Part shown: positions 1 to 5,225 of the stretch, piece after piece
Layout: every line of letters starts with the position of its first letter
How positions within the stretch are numbered: position 1 is the first letter of the stretch
Assembly: GCA_030605265.1 (NCBI GenBank)
Contig: JAUWIR010000339.1
Span: 1 to 5,508 of the forward strand
Reading direction: 5' to 3'
From: Pseudomonadota bacterium
Lineage (GTDB): Bacteria; SZUA-182; DTGQ01
DNA length: 5,508 bases
Notes under the pieces: model-generated
What the model was told of the DNA's origin: nothing
The model's input: only the letters and a program-made list of their open reading frames with translations
Database searches by the model: none
Position numbers and translations under genes: made by a program

Positions 1-2
1 CA

Positions 3-182
3 CTGAGAAAAGTTGTTCTTGAATTTAAAGTAGTTGATACAATAGCACCAATTAACGAGGCACAATTGATAACCTATTTGAAATTATCCGGGATGAAGGT
101 AGCCCTATTGGGCATCAGTATGGAAACTGTATTTTTTATTAACGCAGAGACGCAGAGGTCGCAGAGACTCGCAGAGTTTTAA
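3..182 (+). CDS. C-terminal fragment of a GxxExxY-family protein, tail derived from repeat DNA
   Basis: The frame is open from the left window edge, so the start is not visible. The first 40 or so codons match the C-terminal half of the GxxExxY (PDDEXK_3) family: the E-F-K tripeptide (residues 7-9 of the fragment) fits the (D/E)xK motif, followed by A-P-I-N-E-A-Q-L-I-T-Y-L, which carries the usual Q-x-x-x-Y motif. After K-V-A-L-L the family pattern (normally a G-L-L-I-N-F segment and about 15 more residues) is lost. The final 13 residues, NAETQRSQRLAEF, are simply the translation of the cgcagag array at 143-176. The gene therefore appears truncated or overwritten at its 3' end by the repeat, although the visible core motifs are intact. 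It converges on the second GxxExxY gene, with only 8 bases between the two stop codons. The family's biochemical role is not established; a nuclease-like fold is inferred from the motifs. Confidence 0.75.
   Translation: MRKVVLEFKVVDTIAPINEAQLITYLKLSGMKVALLGISMETVFFINAETQRSQRLAEF
136..176 (+). repeat. cgcagag array (four copies) with ttattaacgcagagacgc leader
   Basis: The heptamer cgcagag occurs at 143-149, 151-157, 160-166 and 170-176, with spacers of 1, 2 and 3 bases (a, gt, act). The first 18 bases (136-153) recur exactly at 5491-5508, and an inverted relative lies at 678-702. From general knowledge, such acgcagag-type interspersed repeats are common in environmental bacterial genomes and often lie beside GxxExxY genes. 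The array is translated as the tail of the gene ending at 182. Confidence 0.85.
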
Positions 183-190
183 ATTTTTAT

Positions 191-574
191 TTATTTTTCT
201 AATTTATTGACGACTCGCTCAACCCCATTACATAATAGCTCAGAATGAAAGTTAATGATTAATCCCAGATGTTTATTGCTTAATCTTAAATAGGTTAAAA
301 GTTTGGGCTTGTCAATTGGCGATAATTTTTCCTTTGCCTTTAAATCAACAATGACTTTATCTTCCACCAATAAATCTAAACGTAAATCTGTACCAAGCTT
401 GGTCCCTTTGTATGGGATGAGAACATTCTGTTGTCTTGTAAATTTAGTTCCCCTTAGATACAACTCATGACAAAGTGCATCTTCATAAACCGATTCCAAA
501 AGTCCAGGATCTAAAATCCGATGAACTTCAATAGCGGCTCCAATAATTTTTTCTGATATTTCGTTTTCATGCAT
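191..574 (-). CDS. GxxExxY-family protein (PD-(D/E)XK nuclease-like)
   Basis: This is a complete 127-residue protein of typical family length. The name-giving motif is G24-L-L-E27-S-V-Y30, preceded by the usual I-I-G-A-A-I-E-V-H segment (10-18). The nuclease-like core follows: R65-L-D67-L-L-V, then V-D77-L-K79-A, where most relatives have E-L-K, then K91-L-L-T-Y95-L, where relatives have Q-L-L-T-Y. The Q to K change removes a residue of the conserved Q-x-x-x-Y motif, so catalytic activity may be altered. The start at 574 begins the conserved N-terminus; no Shine-Dalgarno is visible in front of it. The gene is bracketed by cgcagag arrays in opposite orientation (136-176 and 678-702). The family has no firmly known cellular role; a nucleic-acid-cutting or repeat-associated function is inferred. 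It is clearly distinct in sequence from the neighbouring fragment at 3-182 and is not a recent copy of it. Confidence 0.9.
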   Translation of the reverse strand: MHENEISEKIIGAAIEVHRILDPGLLESVYEDALCHELYLRGTKFTRQQNVLIPYKGTKLGTDLRLDLLVEDKVIVDLKAKEKLSPIDKPKLLTYLRLSNKHLGLIINFHSELLCNGVERVVNKLEK

Positions 575-620
575 AATTTAAAAGCATAGGAACTTTCATT
601 TTTTTTATGCGGAGTTTCAG

Positions 621-648
621 CCTTTGTGCCTTTGTGCCTTTGTGCCTT
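621..648. repeat. cctttgtg tandem repeat, 3.5 copies
   Basis: Three perfect copies of the 8-base unit cctttgtg occur at 621-628, 629-636 and 637-644, followed by cctt. Read on the minus strand the unit is cacaaagg. One isolated cacaaagg is on the plus strand at 742-749. From general knowledge, cacaaaggcacaaagg-type repeats frequently accompany the cgcagag type in environmental genomes. Confidence 0.9.
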
Positions 649-677
649 CTTTTAATTAATTTAAAAAATATTTTTTT

Positions 678-702
678 CTCTGCGTGCTCTGCGAACTCTG
701 CG
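678..702 (-). repeat. Inverted cgcagag array (three copies, 9-base period)
   Basis: On the plus strand ctctgcg occurs at 678-684, 687-693 and 696-702. On the minus strand this reads as cgcagag units introduced by ttataaacg, resembling the ttattaacg that introduces the array at 136. The two arrays are thus inverted relatives flanking the GxxExxY gene at 191-574. Confidence 0.9.
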
Positions 703-859
703 TTTATAAAATATCTAATATTTACAATCGTAATGGATAAGCACAAAGGTCAAAATCCTTATTATAAAATAGTACAGACAATCAAAAATGTTAACTGCTA
801 ATAGTTTTTTTTTAAAACAACTATAAAATTAAATAGTTACCCTTCGAAGAAAATTTTTC

Positions 860-912
860 AAAAAAAACCCCCACCTCTTCTCTCCTTCTTGCAAAGGATA
901 TAGAGGTGGAGG
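860..912 (-). terminator. Strong intrinsic terminator at the end of the export operon
   Basis: On the minus strand, 30 bases past the stop of gene C, an 11-pair stem forms (868-878 with 902-912, one G-U pair). It contains an inner 5-pair stem (883-887 with 894-898) and a 6-base loop. It is followed at once by eight T residues (860-867 read in reverse). This is a textbook rho-independent terminator for leftward transcription. Confidence 0.85.
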
Positions 913-942
913 ATAGAAAAGCTTTATCTTGTCTAAGGGTTT

Positions 943-2556
943 TTACTGAATAGTAAATTTTATTTCTGCCGTGGTCCCCTCACCATAACCAAGCGCTGCT
1001 TTGGCCGAGTATTCCCCGGGAATAAGTTTTTTTCTGATAACTGCAGTCATTGCTCCTCCGGTGTGGGGAAGAAGGACTTTTGTTTCCAGCTTCAAGGGGC
1101 CCTCAACAACTTTATTATTATACATATCCCGGATCACCACTTGCCCCTCGGGCCTTATTTCAATAGGGCCTTTATTTTGAATCTCCAAGAAAAATTCCTG
1201 ATTTCCTATTTCCTTTTTTGAACACTCAAAATTGATGATTTCAACCTCAGGCTTAACCTCGCCCGGGATTTTGGCCATGACCATGACCCAATTTTTTTCT
1301 TCAGGGCCTTCTCTGGTTGCCGATTTCTCAACCACCACCAAAGCGTATCTATGCCCGGCTTTTGCTGAGGAAGGGGCCTTCACTTTTAAAGAAACTGTCT
1401 GAGAGAGTCTTGGCCCGATATGGTAATTACGCTTATCAAACATTATCCAATCGGAAGCGGAATAGGGTGTTGAGCCCTCGTCCTTGATAACAATGTCGCC
1501 CTCCCGCCCATACTCAAAATCTTTCACTGATAAATTCACTTGTACGGGCTGATCATTGGTATTGGTGATTTGAAAATAGGCTAAGCGAGAACCGCCTGCC
1601 GGACACTCCAGCTCAAGATAGGGTGGAGAAATTTCCAAGAAACCTGCAATAGGGCTTTTAATTTTTGAGGCCATCTCTTCGGTGATCAGTACTTTCTGTT
1701 TCTTGCTTACACTTTTAGCGCCGTATTTCATGGTGGCAATCACTGTATATTCGCCCGGGAAAAGGGGCTTGTCACATTTTCCATAGAAAGCCACCTTGGC
1801 CCCTGGAAGAAGTCTCTTTCCTTCTTTTTTCTTTTTTTTATTCTGTTCTTTCCCTTTTTTGCTTTCCCGATTTAAGTTGGTATATAAATCTAAGGTGGTG
1901 ATCATCCTTCCAGAAGAATCTCGAATAAGGGCCCGCCCCTGAGCACGCAAATTAATCTGCGAGCTGTTTTTCATCATCACCTTAATAACAGGGGTACCGT
2001 CAGGAGAACTCACTAAATCAAGCTCACTAAGTTCAGCCCGGGGGTTGATTTTTCTTCCCTTAATATCAAGATTTACGCACACCGCATACCGAAGATTAAC
2101 CCTTGCACCGGCTACTTTTTTTCTGTCCTTGATCTCAACCATTATCACGGCAATCTTGCTTCCCGAGCTTCCACGGGGTACCAGGACTTCTCCCTTTATG
2201 GGAATGTTGCCGCCTGCCGGTACAATAACATCTGTTTTATCCAGCTTTATCCATTGCGCGCATGAATAAGGGGTCTTGCCGGCATCTGTAAAATCCATAC
2301 CTCCGTCTTCCCTTTGAAAGGCGTCCATTACAGAAATATGAACCGGCGTTGCCTTTTTTGAAGTTGAAGTAGAATAAACAAATAATTCGAATTCCCCTTT
2401 TTTATCCGAAGGAATTTCAAGATTTATTTCCAGCGGTCGAACACCAACACTCCCCTCTGCATAAGGTGAAAAATAACAGCCTACAAGACAAATTATCATC
2501 AACCACAGGGGCCAAAAGAGAAAATCATACCTATCATTCCTATAGAGATTCAACAT
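943..2556 (-). CDS. Gene C: exported tandem Ig-like protein, chaperone- or anchor-like, internally duplicated
   Basis: The protein has 537 residues from the ATG at 2556. That start is chosen because AAGGAG (2562-2567) lies 5 bases before it; the GTG at 2562 would overlap the Shine-Dalgarno. The hydrophobic leader (about 12-27) ends in L24-V-G-C27, a lipobox, so it may be a lipoprotein. The mature part is two copies of one unit. Copy 1 (about 39-292) has T95-P-Y-S...W102 and F266-P-G-E-Y. Copy 2 (about 305-537) has T363-P-Y-S...W370 and I512-P-G-E-Y. Each unit looks like two beta-sandwich domains: an N-terminal one with a TNTNDQPVQVNLSV-type strand pattern, and a second one starting near a V-I-R-D strand. 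This arrangement recalls PapD-type chaperones and DUF916/DUF3324 (WxLIP) proteins, but no exact family is claimed. Only copy 1 carries a lysine-rich insert (230-248). It is last in the operon, behind a terminator, so it is probably made in lower amounts than gene B. Likely role: binding, assembling or anchoring the gene B subunit. Confidence 0.8.
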   Translation of the reverse strand: MLNLYRNDRYDFLFWPLWLMIICLVGCYFSPYAEGSVGVRPLEINLEIPSDKKGEFELFVYSTSTSKKATPVHISVMDAFQREDGGMDFTDAGKTPYSCAQWIKLDKTDVIVPAGGNIPIKGEVLVPRGSSGSKIAVIMVEIKDRKKVAGARVNLRYAVCVNLDIKGRKINPRAELSELDLVSSPDGTPVIKVMMKNSSQINLRAQGRALIRDSSGRMITTLDLYTNLNRESKKGKEQNKKKKKEGKRLLPGAKVAFYGKCDKPLFPGEYTVIATMKYGAKSVSKKQKVLITEEMASKIKSPIAGFLEISPPYLELECPAGGSRLAYFQITNTNDQPVQVNLSVKDFEYGREGDIVIKDEGSTPYSASDWIMFDKRNYHIGPRLSQTVSLKVKAPSSAKAGHRYALVVVEKSATREGPEEKNWVMVMAKIPGEVKPEVEIINFECSKKEIGNQEFFLEIQNKGPIEIRPEGQVVIRDMYNNKVVEGPLKLETKVLLPHTGGAMTAVIRKKLIPGEYSAKAALGYGEGTTAEIKFTIQ

Positions 2557-2561
2557 TTTCA

Positions 2562-2567
2562 CTCCTT
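2562..2567 (-). promoter_or_regulatory. Shine-Dalgarno deciding the start of gene C
   Basis: AAGGAG on the minus strand is spaced 5 bases from ATG 2556 and overlaps the in-frame GTG at 2560-2562. It therefore supports the ATG as the true start. Confidence 0.75.
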
Positions 2568-2581
2568 ATGTGTCCTTACAC

Positions 2582-2683
2582 CTAAAAATAGAAAAAAGGG
2601 CGGGATTTTATTTCCGCCCTTTTTTCATTCATGAATGAATGTGTACTCTCCTCATGAGCTTCATCACGAACAAGAATAACCAT
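2582..2683 (-). CDS. Possible 33-residue leader peptide spanning the gene B/C terminator
   Basis: A short frame begins with ATG at 2681-2683, 5 bases after AAGGA (2689-2693), and encodes MVILVRDEAHEE..., ending with TAG at 2582-2584. It contains the whole intrinsic terminator at 2591-2626 and stops 14 bases before the Shine-Dalgarno of gene C. Its start codon lies in the hairpin 2668-2690, which also covers part of its Shine-Dalgarno. The peptide shows no recognisable domain. Its geometry is that of a leader whose translation would keep the terminator hairpin from folding, as known for the pyrBI leader of enterobacteria. It could also be a chance frame: the evidence is positional only, with no conservation data. 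Confidence 0.35.
   Translation of the reverse strand: MVILVRDEAHEESTHSFMNEKRAEIKSRPFFYF
2591..2626 (-). terminator. Intrinsic terminator between genes B and C (attenuator candidate)
   Basis: GAAAAAAGGGCGG (2591-2603) pairs perfectly with 2614-2626; G2604-T2613 and A2605-T2612 can extend the stem to 15 pairs with a 6-base loop. Because the stem ends in A6/T6 it can act in both directions. On the minus strand the G+C core is followed by TTTTTT. It lies 102 bases past the stop of gene B and only 24 bases before the Shine-Dalgarno of gene C, so gene C must largely rely on read-through. Confidence 0.85.
2624..2639. repeat. 16-base perfect palindrome beside the terminator
   Basis: ttcattcatgaatgaa is its own reverse complement. 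It abuts and slightly overlaps the terminator stem on the gene B side. It could be an operator, or an RNA fold competing with the terminator, since it shares bases 2624-2626 with that stem. Confidence 0.5.
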
Positions 2684-2690
2684 CTTGTTC
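2668..2690 (-). promoter_or_regulatory. Hairpin covering the start of the putative leader peptide
   Basis: GAACAAGA (2668-2675) pairs perfectly with TCTTGTTC (2683-2690) around a 7-base loop. No T-tract follows on the minus strand, so it is not a terminator. It includes the end of AAGGA and the A of the ATG at 2683, so it could control entry of ribosomes into the leader frame, or protect the 3' end of the gene B message. Confidence 0.5.
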
Positions 2691-2727
2691 CTTGCTCTTT
2701 CTATTAAGGAGCATCATACCTATGGCC

Positions 2728-3342
2728 TTATGTTAAATCCAGGCCTATGGTTACCGTAACCTCAGCAGTATACTCAGCTGCAGGCTCGTTGCCGTTGCCG
2801 ACAGCTCTTCCGTAAAGATAAACTGTGGAAAGACCTACACCTATATTTGGATACGTATGAATTAGAGTTGGTGTCGTACCTACACCCGTCAAGTCTACTT
2901 TAGCATCATTAGCACTTGAAACAGCGTTCCAATCATTGAGACTTGTTGTGTGTACTGCAATCCATGTCTCATCCATGCGATCAGTTGCAGCTGTATTATA
3001 TAATTCCGTTGCTTCAATTTTCAAATCAACATTAGTTATAGTTCCGCAATTTATTTCAAAACTATCTTTCGCACATCTTACTTCTGATGATCCATTATTT
3101 AAAAAGTACCCGCTATCAACCGAAAAATCATCTGCACTAAGCTCAAAATAAAGCGTGTCGGCATTATAGCTAATAGTAATAGTAGGAGTAATAACTGCTA
3201 CTGCATCAATAGTTATGGAATCAGTACCAGTTGCCCCAGATAAGACTATTGCTTCATCTTCGGTATCATAATCCGCCATTGCCGCACTCGCAAAACAAAC
3301 CACTACTAATAATGTCATAAAAAACATTAAATACTTTTTCAT
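2728..3342 (-). CDS. Gene B: small secreted pilin-like or coat subunit
   Basis: The protein has 204 residues from the ATG at 3342. The in-frame ATG at 3351 touches the AAGGAG (3352-3357) with no spacing, whereas 3342 is 9 bases away (GAGG 3 bases away) and begins with a standard MKKYLMFF leader. The signal peptide ends A21-M22-A23 before D24, giving a mature part of about 181 residues. It is rich in T, S, V, D and N, mostly alternating beta strands, with only two mature cysteines (C90 and C99) that could form a disulfide. The last strand pattern, Y-T-A-E-V-T-V-T-I-G-L-D, resembles the final strand of fimbrial or spore-coat-U-like subunits. No type IV prepilin cleavage motif, sortase motif or transmembrane tail is present. 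It sits between two multi-domain exported proteins and has a long structured leader and its own terminator, as expected for the abundant subunit. Subunit function is inferred; no exact family is recognised. Confidence 0.75.
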   Translation of the reverse strand: MKKYLMFFMTLLVVVCFASAAMADYDTEDEAIVLSGATGTDSITIDAVAVITPTITISYNADTLYFELSADDFSVDSGYFLNNGSSEVRCAKDSFEINCGTITNVDLKIEATELYNTAATDRMDETWIAVHTTSLNDWNAVSSANDAKVDLTGVGTTPTLIHTYPNIGVGLSTVYLYGRAVGNGNEPAAEYTAEVTVTIGLDLT

Positions 3343-3351
3343 TTTCCTCAT

Positions 3352-3357
3352 CTCCTT
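3352..3357 (-). promoter_or_regulatory. Shine-Dalgarno of gene B
   Basis: AAGGAG on the minus strand lies 9 bases before ATG 3342 and directly abuts ATG 3349-3351. The spacing favours the inner ATG. Confidence 0.7.
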
Positions 3358-3473
3358 ACTTAACTTAACCTCATTTACACGTGAACCTTAAAACAAATAA
3401 AAATCAAAAAACCGGTTTTTAAATCCTTATAAAATTTTTTCGCAGGGGATATCTGCTCAACTTCTACATCCTC

Positions 3474-3483
3474 TCACCTCCTT
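3474..3483 (-). promoter_or_regulatory. Free-standing perfect Shine-Dalgarno with AUG-UAG start-stop
   Basis: AAGGAGGTGA on the minus strand is a full complement of the 3' end of 16S rRNA, the strongest in the window. Seven bases after its GGAGG comes ATG (3467-3469), followed at once by TAG (3464-3466), so it drives no protein from that start. An overlapping GTG at 3475-3477 would give only a 6-residue peptide. It lies about 120 bases upstream of the gene B start, in the leader between genes A and B. Confidence 0.6.
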
Positions 3484-3521
3484 ATAAAAAACTTTGATGT
3501 ATAAAAACTCCCCCACCTTTC

Positions 3522-3563
3522 TAGGCCCGTTACTCAGCACCAATAGTCTGAGTGCCGGGCTTA
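3522..3563 (-). promoter_or_regulatory. Stable hairpin between genes A and B
   Basis: ACTCAG (3532-3537) pairs with CTGAGT (3548-3553). A T-G pair and one mismatch follow, then GCCCG (3525-3529) pairs with CGGGC (3556-3560), with three further weak pairs outward, around a 10-base loop. It begins about 20 bases after the gene A stop. No T-tract follows directly on the minus strand, so a processing or message-protecting role is more likely than termination. Confidence 0.6.
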
Positions 3564-3582
3564 AATGCCTGTCCTTCAATCT

Positions 3583-4872
3583 TTACCAATCCGGCATACA
3601 GGTAAAGGTGATCGGCCCTTTATAACTGCCTGCCTCATTATCCATGGTAGTGTGTAATTTAAAGAACACCGTACCAATCTCCTCATATTTACCCACAGGG
3701 CCTCTTAGTATATCTCTTTTCTTGCTTAAATCAGTATATTGACGCTTTTTCTTAAGCATCACTTTTGCTCTTCCCACCTCAGATTTACATTTGATAAATA
3801 AAGCCCCATTATCAATTTGCTTGCCAGTGCCGTCGTCAATGGTTAAAGGATCAGCTTCAACTGCTATGTTCCAATTGGCAATATTTGTGCCAACAAATAC
3901 CTTAATGGGTTGATCCCCCTTATGAAGACCCGGATGGTACACATTAAAGAGAATATGATCAGGATCTACGTCCATCAGGATGGAGGGTTGGATGACTAAG
4001 TCCATAAATAAGTCCTCTTTTTGGCCGTCCTCATAGATAAATTGCAGGAGCCCGCTGTAGCGCCCCGGTGTATCCATCCAATTAGTTGTAACTGAAAACC
4101 GAAGATTCCGCTTTCTAAAGTGAAAAGATTTACCCTTTAAAATTTTAGAAAGAGGCCGGTTGTTTATAGATATACGCTTGGCAGGGATGACATCTCCCTG
4201 CTCTGTTTTTAATTTTTTCTGTAATATCAATCCGCTGAGCCGCGGCCCGAAGATAGGCGCCTTTGCCCTGGCTGTGTAAATCAAGACCCTCTGTGAGGCC
4301 TGAAATGAGATATTTTCAACAGATAATCTTCGTATTATTTCTGCTGGTTTCGGGCTTATGACTAATTTAATATTAAGAGGTGGGCCACCTTCAGGTGAAA
4401 TCAATCGCCCTTTATACTCTCCGGGAAGATAATTTTCTTCAAGTAAAAATTTAAATTCTATTTGCGCTATTTCCTGCCCCGGTTCTTTTATGAGGCCTCC
4501 TATAGCCACCAGCCTGGGGATATGTGCCGGCATAAACCCCTTTGTATGAGGAGTATTTATGAGAAGGCACTCAGCCGGTATTTCCCCTTTTCTTCCCTCA
4601 AGTGGTGTGGCAAAATAGTTTAATGCCCAATCTTTTTGTCGAGAAACAGCAAATAATTTTACCATTTTGTTTTCTTCGATTTCGCCTTTTACCTTTTCAT
4701 TAATAGAAAAATGTATTTCACTTTCCGACAACCATACTCTAAAACCTTGCGCACCTGAGGCGCCGGGCATTAAACATAGCATGAGCATCACTAAAAAAAT
4801 GTCTATAACATAAATACATATATCTTTAATAAATTGTCCTTCCCTTAAAAAAAAATAAAATAGCAATAACAT
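3583..4872 (-). CDS. Gene A: exported multi-module beta-rich protein, probable minor subunit or base of the surface structure
   Basis: The protein has 429 residues if started at the ATG at 4872, which has no Shine-Dalgarno. A better-placed start may be ATT at 4828-4830 (415 residues): AAGGGAAGGA ends 6 bases before it, and the protein would then open with a signal peptide (K-D-I-C-I-Y then a hydrophobic run) ending S-G-A before Q42 of the longer form. In the longer numbering, three modules with a recurring tryptophan and G-x-Y pattern follow: about 47-175 (W82; L-P-G-E-Y-K-G at 149-155), 183-297 (W265; P-G-R-Y-S-G) and 298-429 (W334; A-G-S-Y-K-G). Each looks like an Ig-like beta sandwich. The protein ends W429 with no membrane anchor. 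It is the first gene after the sigma-54 promoter. No precise family is recognised. The G-x-Y closing motif is shared with gene C, suggesting related folds. An adhesin, tip or assembly role is inferred from its neighbours. Confidence 0.75.
   Translation of the reverse strand: MLLLFYFFLREGQFIKDICIYVIDIFLVMLMLCLMPGASGAQGFRVWLSESEIHFSINEKVKGEIEENKMVKLFAVSRQKDWALNYFATPLEGRKGEIPAECLLINTPHTKGFMPAHIPRLVAIGGLIKEPGQEIAQIEFKFLLEENYLPGEYKGRLISPEGGPPLNIKLVISPKPAEIIRRLSVENISFQASQRVLIYTARAKAPIFGPRLSGLILQKKLKTEQGDVIPAKRISINNRPLSKILKGKSFHFRKRNLRFSVTTNWMDTPGRYSGLLQFIYEDGQKEDLFMDLVIQPSILMDVDPDHILFNVYHPGLHKGDQPIKVFVGTNIANWNIAVEADPLTIDDGTGKQIDNGALFIKCKSEVGRAKVMLKKKRQYTDLSKKRDILRGPVGKYEEIGTVFFKLHTTMDNEAGSYKGPITFTCMPDW
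4837..4846 (-). promoter_or_regulatory. Shine-Dalgarno pointing to a non-ATG start for gene A
   Basis: AAGGGAAGGA on the minus strand lies inside the annotated frame and 6 bases before the in-frame ATT at 4828-4830. The region between ATG 4872 and this site contains nine consecutive T on the minus strand (4847-4855) and reads like untranslated leader. Confidence 0.45.
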
Positions 4873-4907
4873 TATACATATTAAAAAATTACGTTTGTTT
4901 TATATAT

Positions 4908-4924
4908 AGCAAAATATATGCCAA
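4908..4924 (-). promoter_or_regulatory. Sigma-54 (RpoN) -24/-12 promoter of the export operon
   Basis: The minus strand reads TTGGCATATATTTTGCT. It fits the YTGGCAYR-N5-TTGCW consensus at every defined position, with exactly 10 bases between the invariant GG (4921-4922) and GC (4909-4910). The expected start of transcription is near 4897, giving a leader of about 25 bases to ATG 4872 or about 67 to ATT 4830. No comparable site was found in front of genes B or C. Confidence 0.75.
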
Positions 4925-5005
4925 CTAATTTTTAAATTTTATATATATTTTTATAATTAAAGCACCTATCTCATAAAAAACAAATTTGATTAAAAAAAAT
5001 ATATT

Positions 5006-5032
5006 ATGCCTTAGTCTATATCCCAGGGGCAT
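5006..5032. promoter_or_regulatory. Candidate upstream activator site
   Basis: ATGCC (5006-5010) and GGCAT (5028-5032) form an inverted repeat with centres 22 bases apart, about two helical turns. It lies roughly 110-135 bases before the predicted sigma-54 transcription start, the usual place for an enhancer-binding protein. It is also the least A+T-rich spot of this region. Assignment is by position and symmetry only. Confidence 0.35.
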
Positions 5033-5051
5033 TTAAAGGTACATAAAATTT

Positions 5052-5106
5052 ATTACATAATTTATTGTTTTATTCATAAAATGCATCAAATCAATAAGTT
5101 GAATAA
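5052..5106. repeat. Degenerate direct repeat, copy 1
   Basis: attacataatttat (5052-5065) and caataagttgaataa (5092-5106) are separated by 26 bases. Both blocks recur in the same order at 5226-5268, the first exactly and the second with one change. Confidence 0.5.
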
Positions 5107-5225
5107 AGTCATGCTCACAATTATTTGAATAATATACATAATATATATTATATAAAAGGTTGCCTTAAATCAAATTAATCAGCCTTAAGCGAAATATTAA
5201 ATAAATTCAATTGCATGTGAAAATA

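Larger units (their letters stand above)
575..859. other. Non-coding repeat patch between GxxExxY gene and operon terminator
   Basis: No convincing gene lies here. The stretch contains the cctttgtg tandem (621-648), the inverted cgcagag array (678-702), a lone cacaaagg at 742-749 in the opposite orientation to the tandem, and a small inverted repeat aacta/tagtt (819-823 and 834-838). A TATAAT hexamer on the minus strand (761-766) could be a -10 for the GxxExxY gene, but no acceptable -35 box accompanies it. Confidence 0.6.

Noticed and set aside
136..176. CRISPR-like short repeats
   Set aside because: The repeat unit is only 7 bases, spacers are 1-3 bases, and no unique spacers or cas genes are present. 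The cctttgtg tandem fails for the same reasons.
612..625. GG-N10-GC spacing on the minus strand upstream of the GxxExxY gene
   Set aside because: Only the GG and GC dinucleotides fit; the surrounding bases do not match the sigma-54 consensus.
607..801. 64-residue plus-strand reading frame beginning MRSFSLCAFVPLC
   Set aside because: Its sequence is the translation of the cctttgtg tandem and the inverted cgcagag array; it has no Shine-Dalgarno and no protein-like composition.
2045..2269. Plus-strand reading frame opposite gene C
   Set aside because: It lies wholly within gene C on the other strand, with no ribosome site or recognisable domain.
2936..3151. Plus-strand reading frame opposite gene B
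   Set aside because: It is a shadow of the clearly coding minus strand (signal peptide, beta-rich secreted protein).
2728..3342. Gene B as a type IV pilin
   Set aside because: No G-F-x-x-x-E cleavage motif is present; the leader is an ordinary Sec signal peptide ending A-M-A.
3407..3420. Palindrome aaaaaccggttttt as a terminator in the gene B leader
   Set aside because: The stem would be almost all A-T with a CCGG loop and therefore weak; it would also cut off gene B. An operator or chance palindrome is as likely.
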